DNA of 28,832 nt from Ettlia oleoabundans. Lineage: Eukaryota > Chlorophyta > Chlorophyceae > Chlamydomonadales. The DNA is taken from the NCBI GenBank assembly GCA_019693395.1, contig JAAMXP010000421.1, forward strand, positions 1 to 28,832, read 5' to 3'. The number at the start of each line of letters is the position of its first letter. Position 1 is the first letter of the stretch. Shown piece by piece: positions 8,759-20,102 of the stretch. The notes beneath the pieces are model-generated. The model was given only the letters and a program-made list of their open reading frames with translations. It did not search any database and was not told the DNA's origin. The translations under genes were made by a program, and so were the position numbers.

Positions 8759-11700
8759 CTAGAAGCCCACACGTGGACCTACCGTGCTGCTGGCCTGCGC
8801 TGCGGTAGGTGAGTCTGCAGGGGTGGCCTCCCACACCTCAGAAGAGGGCGCCATGGGCAGCACGGGTAGAGAGGGAGCGTAACCAGAGCGTGTGCGCTGC
8901 GACCGCAGCGCCAGGCGTCGGTCCCGTGGGTAGGTCACATGCAGGCCTGCATCACATGGGGCACGGCGGCTTATGACCGCAAAGAGGGCGTCAGCACTAA
9001 TAACCTCTATTTCATAGCACACAGCAACAATGCAAGACATTTGCAGCCAACTGGTATAACCTAGTAGGGATGGGCACAGCAATGTTTCCCCAGCAAATAA
9101 ACTTTGCGCCGTCGCACCCGAATAAAGCAGGCAGCACAAGCCCCAGGGCACTGCTGTGCAGATGACGATTGCATCTCCCAGGGCCTTGGCGCGCTGTACG
9201 TCAGACTTGTCCCCGCCGCCTCCGTCGTCAAAACCAAGGCGCTCAGCCAGCCAGCCCACGATTGGCGCACCACAGGCAGCAACCGCGCCTGCGGCCACAA
9301 ACATCACAAGCGTGCAGGGGTGGCTGGTACCGGTGTCTGACCGCACGCCTAGCAGCCAAATGCGTTGCACATGAGTTGCATTGGCATGCAGGAGGTCTCA
9401 AGTGTCTGCTGCCCTGGGTTCACCTTCAAAAGCTCTGTCAAAGGAGTAGACCAGGGAGCGCAGCTGGCTGGGCACAACCTCAGCAAAGATGGGGCTGGTG
9501 CATGCCGAACCTGCCCAACTGCACAAGAGACAGGGGAGTGGCAACCAAGCTGGCCGTTGGTGACAGGGACAGGAACAACATATCAGCTGGTTTGCAGCCA
9601 AAATCACCGCCAACAGCGAGCGCTTCGGGCGTCGGCAAGGGCGCGCCAAGGTGGACTGTGAAAGCGCCTAAGCTAGGATGCGGCAACAAGGTGCCTGTTC
9701 ACCTAATCATGAGGCCCCAGATGGTAAATGCAACAGCGTAAAGTGCTACAATGCCACCACTGCAGCCCAGAGGAAGCATCTGCACATTGCATGGAGCAAG
9801 ATTGGTGACGGTTTGCACGTGGTGACTGTTGCAGGGAATGACATGTCCGGCTTGCAACAAACTGCTGTCGTGCCCTTAGACTAGCAGCAGGATGCAATTC
9901 TACCACTCAGCATACAGCGCTGCATAAACCGCAGCATACAGCGAAAGCCAAAAGGAGGAAAGATTGAACAGTCAGGCTGGCGTTGCTCAGGCCCAACCTT
10001 AAACACGGCAATTGACAACGGCACCCCCAGTCCCACGGAGATCTGCGCCACCGCCACGCGCCCGTGGCTGGGGTAGCGCTTGGCAGACCAGTCACCAATG
10101 AAGCCGCCAATCTGCAGGGAGGTGGAAACCAGGGAGGAAGCCCCTGTGCTTGGTTGTGCAGCACCTTTGCAACATAAGAACACAGGCGCAATAATCCTAA
10201 CATAACAAGGATATGGAGAGCCCCCCCCCCCCCACACACACACCCCCACCACCCACACCCCCGCCAATCAAGACTGTTACCTCTGCACATGGGCCGCAGC
10301 CCAGGCGGCACAGCACTCACCTGTGCTCCGAATGCGGTGCCTCCCAGGAACAGGGCGGCCACCAGGGATGACTGGAAGTCGGAGAACCCCAGCAACTGGA
10401 GGTAGAGCGTGTTGAATACTAGCGCGTTCCAAGGGGTGGAACCTGGATTAGGGAAGAGAAGCAAGGAAGGGTGGCAAAGCATGAAATGACCCCGTGAGTG
10501 CCAAGGAGAAATGGGCTGCTGTAGGAAATCTTCTTTTCATGTTGACAGCCTGCAGCCTGTCGGGTGTAGCATTGCGTCTTTTGCGGCAGGGCCGAGAGCC
10601 AACAAGGGTCAACACCGTCAGCTCTGTGGCATCTGCCGCGCACCGCCCACACTTGTGGCACATCACCTACAATTCCTTGGGTCACCACAATGACGAACGA
10701 GGGCACCGCCAGCACGGAGCTAATGTCTGCCAGGATGGCCTTTGGTGTGGGTGAGGCCATCACGTCAGGGTCCTGCCTGCGCAATGGAGATGCGCCAGAC
10801 ACCGTAAACTCTCAAACACAACGTACGGTAAGAATTGTTAGAAGACTACACTCCCACATGGGCTGCAGCGTTGCGCTGGGCTTTGCACGCTTTACCCAGC
10901 TGCCAATCGTCAATGCCGTCCACACCTGTACTGCGGGTCCTCCAGCTTGTACCGTGGATCCACCGCAAACAGCAGGTTCAGCACACCAATCACCAGGCTG
11001 ACACAGCCCACTGCAGCAGAGTTGACAGAACAACTTGAACCAGCGCAGCTTGGCAGCAGAGCAGCATAGCCAGCAGCGACACCGCAGGACCGTCAGGCGG
11101 GTGGGCACCAGAAGAGAGTTTGTGCCTGCACAGCTCCATCACTGCCCCTCCCTTGCCTGCAACAAACGCCACCCGCCAGCCCTCCAGGCCCCAAGGGTGA
11201 GTGTGGCCCATGTTTGTGGCAAACAGCGCCCCCAGCATGCCACCGAGGGCACTAGTGAGATACAGAGCGCCAAACGCCTTGCCTCGACTCAGCGCTGCGC
11301 AAGAGAAAGCAAGGGTAACTGGCTGAAAATCCAGGTGCAAACTTTGCGTCAATCGGCGAGTAAGCCGCTGCGCTTCATCTCTTTGCATGTCTGGCAACCG
11401 AAATTCTTGGCATTTCAGGGTGCGACAGCTGCAGGGGTCTGGGGCTGCCTCCAAAATTTTTCCCTCCAGGGTTGCTAACAATGCTGGCACCACCTACCTG
11501 AGAAGTAGTCGGCAATGAGCGACTGAGCATTGGGCAGCAGCAGGCCAAGGCCCACGCCATTGAAGGCCCAAAAGGACATGCCCTGCTGGCAAGTACATGG
11601 TGGCTGAGGTCGCAGCAGTACAGCAGGGTGCATGAACCCACACTCAACAGAACAAGTGCAAGGAGTCGAGCACAGTGGTTGCAAATGTGACCCAGCAGCA

Positions 11701-12897
11701 GAGGCACCAACAGATGATGTCAGCAGTGCATCTGGTAACCGGAAGGCGGCATGTCGTTGCGTCGCCTCACCGCCGCAACCGTGTTGGTGAAGGCAAACCC
11801 GACGGCCATGACTCCCCAGATGAAGCAGCCTGCTGCCATCACATGTGCCCTGCAGCACAGCAGGACCAGCGAGCACGCAGTGCATCATTCTTAGCACATC
11901 GCATGGCTGTCGTTGGACCAGCAGCGGCCAGTGCCATGCCCCTCTGGTTTGGCAACGATGCGCAATGTGCACAAGGCAACAAGCAAACCAGCTGGACTCT
12001 GGCATAATGTCATCCAGGCCTGATTGACTGCTATCTTGCCTGTTGAGATAGTGTCCCAGCAAACCGCCAATGGGAGCGCACACTGCTTGCACCAGCGCGC
12101 AGGCCAGGGTGATGAAGCCCAGCTGGCGGGGGGAGGCGTGGAAGCTGCGGCCAACGTACTGCAGCAGGGTACTTCAAGCATGCAACGTCAGTAGGGACAT
12201 AGCCTCGGGGCAGGGTCGGGAATGTGGACTACACGACTGGCATGCTATATCTGGGTGTATTGGTAGTGATTGATGACATCTATAGCACTTTTGAACCATG
12301 ACCACTGCTGACGCTTGGAGGCCGCTGGATCTTGGTCTGACCTTGTAGAGCGCAGGCAGTGTCTGCTCGTTGCAGCGCTCCAGGATGCCGGCCAGCATGA
12401 CTAGCACAGTGGTGCGTGCACGTTGGTCGTACAGGGTGCGGTACCTCCCTGCAAGATGGCATGGCTCACACCTTGAAAGCCAAGGGAAAGGGCACAAAGT
12501 GTGGCTTGCTGGCTGGGCTGGCTAGGCAGAAAGAGGGGGTTGAGGGATTGGGGTGGGNNNNNNNNNNNGCGCAGGCGGTCACCAGTGTGCATTTTAATGA
12601 ACTGTCAGCCAAGTGTAAGCACTGTGTTGCAGCAGTCCCGATCGCACCATATTTGTCTTTTAACACACCGCCAGCCTTCTTGGGAGGAGGCATCTCGCCA
12701 ACAGCACCCTCCAGGCCATCCCCGCGTGCCACAACCGCATCACGGAAGGGAGTGGGCAGCGCCTGGCTGGCCGTCCGGCCATGGCCAGCGGCGGTCCTCA
12801 GACCACCATGACCGGCGGGGATCAGCGGTTCTTGTAGTAAGCCCTGTTCCGCCCGTTCCGGATGTTCTTCGCATTCCGGTTGCCGCTTGGACGGCAT
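8759..12897 (-). CDS. Major facilitator superfamily transporter (plant At2g18590-like)
   Basis: Fourteen exons, all joins phase-consistent, give 572 residues: 12897-12669, 12448-12342, 12158-12040, 11849-11771, 11582-11498, 11294-11157, 11010-10926, 10776-10667, 10442-10321, 10111-9998, 9779-9703, 9518-9424, 9288-9118 and 8946-8759 (TAG). A soluble N-tail of about 77 residues (MPSKRQPECEEHPERAEQ...) is followed by about 12 membrane helices. Landmarks are LAGILERCNEQTLPALY in the first helix, CAPIGGLLGHYLNR (MFS motif A region, about residue 140), GGFIGDWSAKRYPSHGR in the second half, and PIFAEVVPSQLRSLVYSFDRAFEG with ACGAPIVGWLAERLGF near the C-terminus, then GLHVTYPRDRR. This pattern matches land-plant MFS proteins such as At2g18590, At4g36790 and At5g10190 (spinster-like); their substrate is unknown to me. 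Two introns (12039-11850 and 11156-11011) have GC donors. It is an integral membrane transporter, location unknown. Confidence 0.9.
10221..10260. repeat. Poly-C / CA / CCCA low-complexity tract
   Basis: Thirteen consecutive C (10221-10233) run into an (AC)n and C-rich tract, inside the transporter's intron between 10320 and 10112. On the coding (minus) strand it is G-rich, so it could form a G-quadruplex in the pre-mRNA. Runs like this also cause sequencing length errors. Confidence 0.9.
12558..12568. other. Assembly gap (11 N)
   Basis: Eleven undetermined bases lie in the first intron (12668-12449) of the transporter gene, so no coding sequence is lost. The flank on plus is G-rich (ggggtggg), which may explain the gap. 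Confidence 0.99.
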
Positions 12898-13981
12898 GGT
12901 TGACGTCCAATCTAAGGCAGCGGCAGCGCGCCAGCCGTCCAAGGCTTTCCTCACGCAGGCTCAGGAAGCAACAGTTATGCGGGCATAAGACTGGCAACAG
13001 GTGCAGCTACTGCTGATTGCAACCTGGCGTGGGAGGGCGGGCCACGTGGTTGCCAGCTTCCCATAGCATACCTAGCAGGAGATGCCCACTCTGACCATTG
13101 TGCTCAAGCCTGGGTTCCCTCTCTCTTGACATAAGCATGGAGGAGGGTTCATCCTTGTGGAGAAAATTACATCAGGTTCGAGCTGAAGCTGCACGGGTAT
13201 AGGCAGGGGAGAATGGGATATCAAGGCCCGTGGCAGTAGCTCTACTGCACTGATGAGATTGGAGGGTAAGGCTCAGGCCAAACAAGGGGTGATAGGAGCA
13301 CTGCGCTCATCATGAGTCGCACATGGCAGTGCAAGGGATATCCTGAAAAGAAACTGGTACAGAGTAGCTGAGGGCAGTGCCTGGCCGTGGCCTCTGCGGC
13401 TGTGCGTTGCATGCGTTGGAGGTTATGCAGGTGCAGTGAGACGATGAAATCAGCAGTGATATGGGCTGCACACGGCGCGGAACCCATGTAAATCCATAGC
13501 AGTCAGCAACAGCTGGAAGCATGAGGATCAAGCACGATGAAAGTTAGCGCGGGCGTGCCAATCAAACAAGTCGGGTTTGCGTTTTGGATGGAGATCAAAG
13601 AGGAGAGGTGGGGTTGGGTGGCTTGCACTGCACTGGACTCAACAAGAATTGATTTGGCAGAGGTGGGGGGGACCAACATCGGAACTCAACATAGCGCAGG
13701 TGGGTGGTGTACAGGGGAGTGGGAGGACACACAAAGGGAAAATGAGGAGGGCATTCATGTCTAGCAAGCACAGAGGGAAAGAGAAGGGCATGAATACTGC
13801 TTGCAGGCAGCGGCCAATGCGTCAGCGATGGATGGAGGAGCAGCATGCCCATAAGCGGGGGAGTTATGTGAAGCTGGGAGTTGGGAGCTTGAAAGCTGGC
13901 TGTTGGGCTGTTGGGCTGAAGCGCAAGCGAGTTGACCCTGCCTCACATCTGTTGTGCACAGGCGCAGCACAGGGAGTCACC
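12898..13981. promoter_or_regulatory. Spacer: transporter promoter and CCCH gene 3' UTR
   Basis: Both neighbours are on minus, so this 1.1 kb should contain the 3' UTR of the CCCH gene (stop at 13984-13982) and the promoter of the transporter (start 12897). A minus-strand UGUAA at 13171-13167 is a candidate poly(A) signal, which would imply a long 3' UTR of about 0.8 kb. Short open frames on both strands lack splice or family support. Confidence 0.5.
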
Positions 13982-16900
13982 TCATGCGGCTGCCACCACA
14001 TCGGCCTGCTGCCGTGGGCTGTGCGGAGGTGCCGCAAGTGCGCCCTCAGCAGCGCCACTGCTACCACTGCCGGCGCCAGAGGTCGGGGCCTGCAGAAGCC
14101 CGCCCACTCGCAGCTGCTGCTGGGCACCGGCTGTCTGGAGCTCCAGCTTCTCTAGCGCTGATGCCACCTTCCGTGCCTGTTGCTGCTGACTGTTGAACAC
14201 CATGATGGGCGGCGGCACAGCGGGAGCAACCTCACCCACCATGCCCGCCCCTCCCCCAACCATGCCTGCCGGGCTGGCGGCAGCTGTGTCAGGTGGCAGA
14301 TCTGGGGCTGTTGCTGCAGGGCTGCTGGATGCAGATCCAGAGGCTGTTGCCTGGTAAGCACTGCCCAAATGGCTGCCTGCCTCGACGCCCTGCACGCCAT
14401 CAGCTTGCTGCAACTGCGGTCGTGGAACTGGGGCTGGGATGAGCGCTCCAGTTGCTGCTGTGGCAGCAGTCGCGGCACCAGTCCTGCCATTGCCCAAGTT
14501 TGAGTTTGAACGCTGGGGGGGGGGTCGAGGCATGGCAGCCCCTGGAATGACGGGTGGCCCCACGAAGCCTGGGTGCATCTCTGGACCCCGTGCTCCAAAG
14601 GCATGCGGGCCTGCACTCCATGCAAGGCACAAATTAAGCGGCAGCAGACTGGACATGGCTGGTCAGGTTGCAACAACTGGGCAAGCAAAAGGCAGGGCTG
14701 GGTGGGCTTGCAGGTGAGCAAGCGGCCACATGGCTGGGTTGCCGGTGCGGAGTGGTGGGCAAGCTGCCCACTAAATTAAGGTGCCGCGGCCCCATGTCCG
14801 ACCAGACTCAGAGCCTGACCTGGAAAGTGCGGTGCTGCCATGTAAAAGCCTGGCGCGGGTCTGTGGACAGTGGGAGAAGCTGTCATGGCTGCAGGTCTGC
14901 TACCTGGCCCTGGCTTCAGGCCCAGCACCGAGTTGAGCATGTGCGAGCCCTCAGGCTGATGCTGGTACTGCATAGGGTACTGCAAAGCGTAGACAGATGG
15001 TACTACAGGTAACGGGATGGCCACCCCGGGTGGCGGCTCCGGGTGGTGGAATTTGCAGGTTTGGCCAAAGGAGCACCTGCAAGGCAGAGGGTGCAGCCGG
15101 GGATGGGGTGAGCAAAAGAGCCAAGAAGGGCGAGGGATGCGCGTCAGGGTAAACAGTTGTTATCAAGCAGTCCAGCAGGGTGAGATGCAGTGTGCGAATG
15201 AAGGGAGCAGCAGCGCTGGCCGCCCCCAACCCTGCACAATGGGCAGCTGCTAGCAACGAGCTTCCCGCTGTGCACTTGGGCCACCAGCATTGCCCTAAAC
15301 TGAGCACAAACTTCTGGTCTGCAACACATGTGCGTCACAGCTCATGCATGTGCCAATTCACCAATACGCTCCCAGCTTGCCCCAGGCCAGCCACCCACCT
15401 GTAGTTTTTCATGTAGAAGCTGCACTCTGGCTCACTGGGGCGCAGGGGCAGACCGAGAGAGTTGAATTCCACCTTGGGGGCCTTGTCATAGGGGTGAGCA
15501 AACTTGCAGCTGCTCAGACAGGCAGGGAGGGGAGGGCAACGGTGGCAGGCAGAATGTCAGGCGGACCACCGGATCAGTGTTCGGTATCACAACCACTGCC
15601 AGCTCAGCAAGCAAAAGGCAGCCACACAGCTTGGCATTGGTCAGGCAGCTGCTCATGTTTGGCAGAGCAGTACGGTGGCCAGCTGGTGCAACGCCCTCCT
15701 GCTGCCTGCAAAGCAGGGGACAACCATGCAACACGCCCTGCCAGGGTCTGTGTCCTGCACACACCTGTCCCCGTACGCGCATGTGCCCGTTTTGAGGAAG
15801 AAAGCGCAGGGCTGCCGCTCGCGGTTGCCTCGTCTGCGGCGACTGCCGCCGTTGCTCCCGCCTGAAGAACTACCAGATAAGCGCTCGCCAACGCTGCCGT
15901 CCTCGCCGTGGTTGGCGGTGCTGCTGCTATTGGCTGCCACAACATGCTGCTGCCCCTCCCCGCCTTCCTCACTGCTGCTGCCGTCGCTGTTCCACTGCTG
16001 CAAACGCTCCTCCTCCCCTACCGACTGCTGCGGCTGCTGCTGGGCCTGCCCACCATGCAACCCTGCATCCGCTGTTGATGGCTCGCTCGGGTCTGCAGCA
16101 TTGCTGCCGTTGGCCGCTGACAAGGTTTTGGGCAGCTCCTGATTCTGCTCATGCTGGCTGTGCTGGCTGCAGGGGCTGGGCTGCGCCCCTGTCTGCGCCT
16201 CAGTTGCTGACTGCGAGAGCGGTACGCCGCCCCATCCCGTACTGCCTGCGCTGGCAGTGCTGCCGGATCCCGCCCTGGGCATGGCCAGCTGTCTCAGCTG
16301 GGAGGAAGCTGACATGGCTGGAGTGAGGGGTGGCATTGGCCCACCTGCTGCTGCGAAGTAGTAAGGATGCATGGGGAAGGCGGCCATGTGGTGCTGCCCC
16401 GGGATGGGCCCAAGTTGCACCCCAGCTGCCACCCCGCCCCCCAGCTGCTGCTGCTGCTGCTGCTGCAAAGGCCGCAACTCTGTGGGCATGCGTTGGCGAG
16501 CCCAATGTGGGGCGCCCGGTCCCATCGGCTGCTGCTGGTAGGGGCTGATGCCAGCGGCGGCAACGTAAACCATGTGCTGCCCGTGGTATGGCGCATAGCC
16601 AAAGGGCACCATTCCAGCCATGAAAGGATGCTGCGGGGTGCTCTGCAAAAGGGTAGGAGGCTGTGAGGTTGGTGAGTGGGGGGAAGTGGGGGGATGACGG
16701 CGGCTGGGCCACGAAACCTCTACTACACACAGCTAGTGGGTGTTCAATCAATCCAGCACTCTGGTGTTTGGCCAACCCAGCCATACATCGGCGGTGCAGG
16801 GATGTATATTCACCTGGCTGGCAGCAGTGGGGCTGTGCAGGGAGCCAGGCCTCCCAAACTTGGGCGTGAGTCCGCCGCTGCCGCGGCTTCGGCTGCGCCG

Positions 16901-17285
16901 CCGCTGCACCAAACGATAGACGGGGCGATGCGATGCACCAGCTGTGCTGCCTGGCAGCATCTCAACCACTCCTTGGACAACTAGACGGTCTAAGAGACCG
17001 CTCAGTACCCGCTCTGAAATGCCCAGGCCGCTGCAAATCAGGCGGCGGGGCAGTGGTCTACCACCGGTGAGCCAAAACGGCAAGCGGTGCTTGAGAAGGG
17101 GACCACCTAACCATCCGCACGCAAGCTTGCTAAAAAGCAATAGCGAGGTGAAATTGGAAGCGAACAGCGTCAGCCACCACGCTCAGCCATACTCACCGCG
17201 CTAACTCCTCGGTGCCTGCTGGGTGCGCCTGGAGTCTCTCCAGCAACCCCAGCCTTGTAGCCTCATCTAGTGCCGTATCATCCAT
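13982..17285 (-). CDS. Winged-helix and tandem CCCH zinc-finger protein
   Basis: Six exons, phases all agreeing, give about 726 residues: 17285-17197 (from the ATG; the acceptor is at 17300), 17030-16814, 16642-15765, 15509-15399, 15076-14820 and 14610-13982 (TGA). The N-terminus (about 1-75) reads like a winged helix: [20 protein letters not shown], then [20 protein letters not shown] and a PVYRLVQ wing. A basic [10 protein letters not shown] linker follows. Residues 103-370 are low-complexity (Gln, Ser, Gly, Met, Pro) with seven glutamines at about 162-168. Two CX8CX5CX3H fingers follow: Cys381-His400 ([10 protein letters not shown]...CKFAH) and Cys424-His443 ([10 protein letters not shown]...CKFHH), spaced by 23 residues as in plant ZFN-type CCCH proteins. 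The C-terminal 280 residues are Pro/Ala/Gln-rich with one predicted helix ([18 protein letters not shown]). CCCH tandems of this kind bind single-stranded RNA, so a role in mRNA control is inferred; the winged helix may add a second nucleic-acid or protein contact. The true start could be further upstream. Confidence 0.85.
16442..16465. repeat. CTG/CAG trinucleotide run (polyGln codons)
   Basis: A run of CTG on plus reads as CAG codons on minus and encodes the seven-Gln stretch of the CCCH protein. Several other short CAG clusters lie in the same exon. Such runs vary in length between strains. Confidence 0.85.
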
Positions 17286-17698
17286 CAAACTCAATGATGC
17301 TGCAGGCAGATGATTGGCTCACCTGAGCGTAGAAATTTCAAGAGAGTATAGGAGGTTTTCGGCGAGGCGCCAAGACCGTTTTCAACACATACGCTCGGAG
17401 CCGGGAAATGGCCGCTCAATGCATGTCAGTTACTCAACAACAAAGCTTACCTTGGTTGCTCTGAGTAGTGACAATCCTCTCTCACAGCTCGGCGTGCCGG
17501 CAACCACGCTTGAGTCACGCAGGCACACAATTGCGAATCTTGATGACCAGAGATAATTGGAATCATGGAGTTAAAGGCGCAAGAGAAGGAAGAAGAGTCC
17601 CCTCCTCGGCGGTCGCCACGTGGCTGGGCACGTACGACGTGCCGCCCAGCGGTCGCTCAGCGGTCGCCCAGCAAGTATGAGGTGCCGCCCTCCTTAAT
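17286..17698. promoter_or_regulatory. Upstream region of CCCH gene
   Basis: This is the 5' flank of the CCCH gene (minus), reaching to the edge of the inverted-repeat segment. On minus, 17565-17452 is open and ends at a consensus donor (CCAAG then GTAAGC), so it may be a 5' UTR exon or an N-terminal exon. At 17647-17668 an 11-base unit (CAGCGGTCGCY) is repeated twice in tandem. Confidence 0.4.
17694..17698. repeat. Target-site duplication, left (TTAAT)
   Basis: TTAAT immediately outside the left inverted repeat; the same five bases follow the right inverted repeat at 20103-20107. The shared core TTAA is the target site of piggyBac-type transposons. Outside it, CCGCCCTCC mirrors the element's own end. 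Confidence 0.45.
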
Positions 17699-17764
17699 GG
17701 AGGGGGTACAGACCCACCTCGTTGAGGCGCAATTCTCTACAAGTTCCGCAACGCTCCGTGCGCC
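17699..17764 (+). repeat. Terminal inverted repeat, left
   Basis: This 66-base sequence starts GGAGGGGGTACAGACC. It matches the reverse complement of 20102-20036 with one single-base indel and three substitutions. Similarity stops abruptly after CGCC at 17764. Confidence 0.85.
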
Positions 17765-19232
17765 AATCCTACTTCCTTTGTGCATTGTGTGGCATGATTT
17801 TGCGCTTCAGGCCCGCACTCGGGTCGGCCATGAGCATGGCTGCCTACCGCATGCGCCGCAGTTCGCACCTGAGGCGCCTCTACAGACCTTTGACATTTCA
17901 GAATGACACAATAAGTAATAATTTGCCCTGCCGTGAGCGGTTCAGTGCAGCGGCAAGGGGACTTCAACTGGGAGGCAGGCACCCCGCCAGCACTTAGGCT
18001 GGCAGTAGCACTAGCTTGTGTGCACTCATGCTCTTTGCTTTTGCACTGGGGTGTGTCTGTTGAAGGATCCAATTTACAGGAGGATACGACGCATGTCACT
18101 GGCCTAAGGGCAGGCGGACCCTGCCTGTGCGGGAGGTGGTGGCAGGCATGGTGCAAACAGGGCAGGTGGGAGCAGACATGGCCAGGCAACAGGTGCCTGC
18201 ATTGCATGCATCATGCCCAGCAAAGACATCATCTGCTCTTGGTTTTGTAGGCCCATTTAAGATTGCACACCCACTGGCAAAAACGGCCGCGGGCCGCTGG
18301 ATGCTGCTAATGCTGCATCATTACCGGAGACACCACGTGCCGTTGCGGTGGTGATTCATTGTTGCTGCAAAATCTGCTGCAGCGGTGCTGCTGGAGCAGC
18401 TGATGCTTGTCGCTCAGACAATCGCTGTGACTGAAGAGTGGGCACCAATGAGGGTGCTGCGCCTGCGCTGTTTATAGCAGCAAGCCGGGCCGTGCGTGCC
18501 GCACCACGCAACCCGCCTGCTCCATCCAGCAATGGCCGCATGCTGGTCAGCAGTTGCTCATCCTCCTTTGCAGCCGGGCATCCATTGTCCGCTGTGCGCA
18601 CCCGCCGCGTCTGTGGACCCCATGGCTGAAGACGTGTTGCTTCGGCATCGGACCCGCCGTCAGCTGGGGCCCCTTCATGCGTGCCCGATGCATCACCGCC
18701 GGTGCAGTGTGTGGCTCTTGCCGCAGGGCGCTTCTGCGAAAGTATTGCAACAACATCGCACCAACACCAATCAGGGTGCTGCTAGGTCGTGCTGCTAGGC
18801 CTATGCACCGGGGGAGGGCAGCAGTAGGATGCAACCTTCAATGCTTTGCCCTGCCATGCCCATATTGACCCCTGCCACCTGCCTTGCTGCCTTATCACCT
18901 ATTCCCCATGCCCATCACGATGCAGACTGCGCTGCACTTCAGTTGATTGTGGGAAAGGCTCCACCTCTAAGCAGCTGAACATGATGGTACTGAGCGGGAA
19001 TGGTTGCTGCTGTCGTGATTGGGCATAGCGCTGGGCCGCTACTGGTGACATCGCCTTGGGCGATGCAGCAGGCAACGGCTAGAGATCGGTAATGGGATGC
19101 TTAGGAAGCCGTTGCACCTGTGGCTGCGGCTCTCGCCGCTGGACAGGGGACGCTGCTGCTGAGCCTACATGCATGAGAAGAACCCTAGGGCAGGACTTGA
19201 GTTGAAGTGCCAAACCCCGGAGAAGATTCACG
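17765..19232. other. Interior of inverted-repeat segment, no confident gene
   Basis: Several open stretches exist on minus. One (18834-18620) contains TLIGVGAMLLQYFRR and may be a short hydrophobic exon; another (18600-18356) contains PAAKEDEQLLTSMRPLLDG and ends in a Gln-rich stop-terminated tail. A third ends at 19079. They might be 3' exons of the gene that otherwise stops at 19233, if the donor CAG/GTGCAG near 19285 is used, but I could not connect them with consistent phases. Nothing is seen on plus. Confidence 0.3.
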
Positions 19233-19993
19233 TTAGTGGTAGCGCTTGAGCATGGAGGGATGATTTGTGAAGGGAAACTGCACCTGGTGCAGCAGCGCAC
19301 CTGTCTTGAAGACATCCACTTGCACTGAAAGTTGTTTGAAAGCCAAGTTGGGGTTGGCTGTGTTGGGCCAGCTGTCCACACCATGGTAGCGGTCGCAATA
19401 CTGCCAGTTCAGCAGCTGTTCCAGCTGCAGCTGAAATGCACGTTCGCTTGCCCCAATGATGTGAAAATCGTAGCCAGGGGCGCGTGTCAGGCTGTTGCTG
19501 CTGGTGGCAGCAGGCTGCATCATGCTTCCAATGCCGTTCACAACATACACTTCACGCACAGTGCCGTCGTTGGCACGCTTGCCAGGCAGCAATATTACGG
19601 TGTGGTCCGCTGCCCAGCTGTTCCAACCTTGCTGCACTGCCACTGCAATGCTGCTCGTTGGGAGGATGTGGAGCACCGTTGACGGCACACTGCCAGGCGG
19701 CGTGACCGCTCCCTGAAAGGTGCCTATATGCCGCACCTCAGGGTACTGTTATGCTGCTTCCATAAAATCTGTCAGATCACCAGAGGCTCTTTCCCACCGC
19801 TCAAACGCCCGCTGAAACAACAGTGGCAAAGTTGAATGATTGAGCGTGCTGCCTGCGGCACAGTGGCTGCCGATCTCGTGTGCAAGGAACGAACATTCCA
19901 AGTGAATTTGAGATACAGGAAGGCGAGCAACCCGCGCACCACCGGCGGCCTCGCATGGCGGGGCAGCGGGAGAGAACTAAATACGGCGTCCAT
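19233..19993 (-). CDS. Unrecognised protein gene inside inverted-repeat segment
   Basis: I do not recognise this protein. The model has three exons: 19993-19895 (MDAVFSSLPLPRHARPPVVR...), 19811-19781, and 19723-19233 ending in TAA, with phases 0 and 1 agreeing and about 206 residues. It contains a hydrophobic segment GLLAFLYLKFTW near residue 25. A mixed strand/helix region follows, with VLHILPTSSIAVAVQQGW, an HTVILLPGKR strand, REVYVVNGIGSM, then ERAFQLQLEQLLNWQYCDRY and a strand-rich LSVQVDVFKTGALLHQVQF end. Composition and strand alternation look like a real folded domain rather than a shadow frame. The second intron is only 57 bases, and a TAA lies in frame if it is retained. Reading upstream of the start, the frame stays open through APGHQSNSFQG into the right inverted repeat (YKFRNDPYA), so translation may begin further up. 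Confidence 0.4.
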
Positions 19994-20035
19994 GCCTTGA
20001 AAAGAGTTAGATTGGTGCCCTGGTGCGATTGGAAC

Positions 20036-20102
20036 GGCGTACGGATCGTTGCGGAACTTGTAGAGAATTGCTCCTCAACGAGGTGGGTCTGTACCGCCCT
20101 CC
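20036..20102 (-). repeat. Terminal inverted repeat, right
   Basis: On minus this 67-base sequence starts GGAGGGCGGTACAGACC. It is the inverted partner of 17699-17764 and is followed on plus by TTAAT. Its outer edge is 75 bases before the start of the small basic protein gene at 20178, so that gene's promoter region abuts or includes it. Confidence 0.85.

Larger units (their letters stand above)
17699..20102. mobile_element. Putative DNA transposon with 66-bp TIRs and TTAA(T) target
   Basis: About 2.4 kb is bounded by a near-identical inverted repeat pair (17699-17764 and 20036-20102), itself flanked by direct TTAAT on both sides. That is the signature of a cut-and-paste DNA transposon, and a TTAA target would suggest the piggyBac type. 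I do not recognise a transposase: the only convincing gene inside (19993-19233, minus) is unidentified, so the segment may be a non-autonomous element carrying a captured gene. The alternative is an inverted duplication of the 5' flank of that gene, since its start lies only 43 bases inside the right repeat. Confidence 0.4.

Noticed and set aside
18356..18834. Transposase or reverse transcriptase within the inverted-repeat segment
   Set aside because: No DDE, RT or integrase motif can be read in any frame; only short unassigned open stretches are present.
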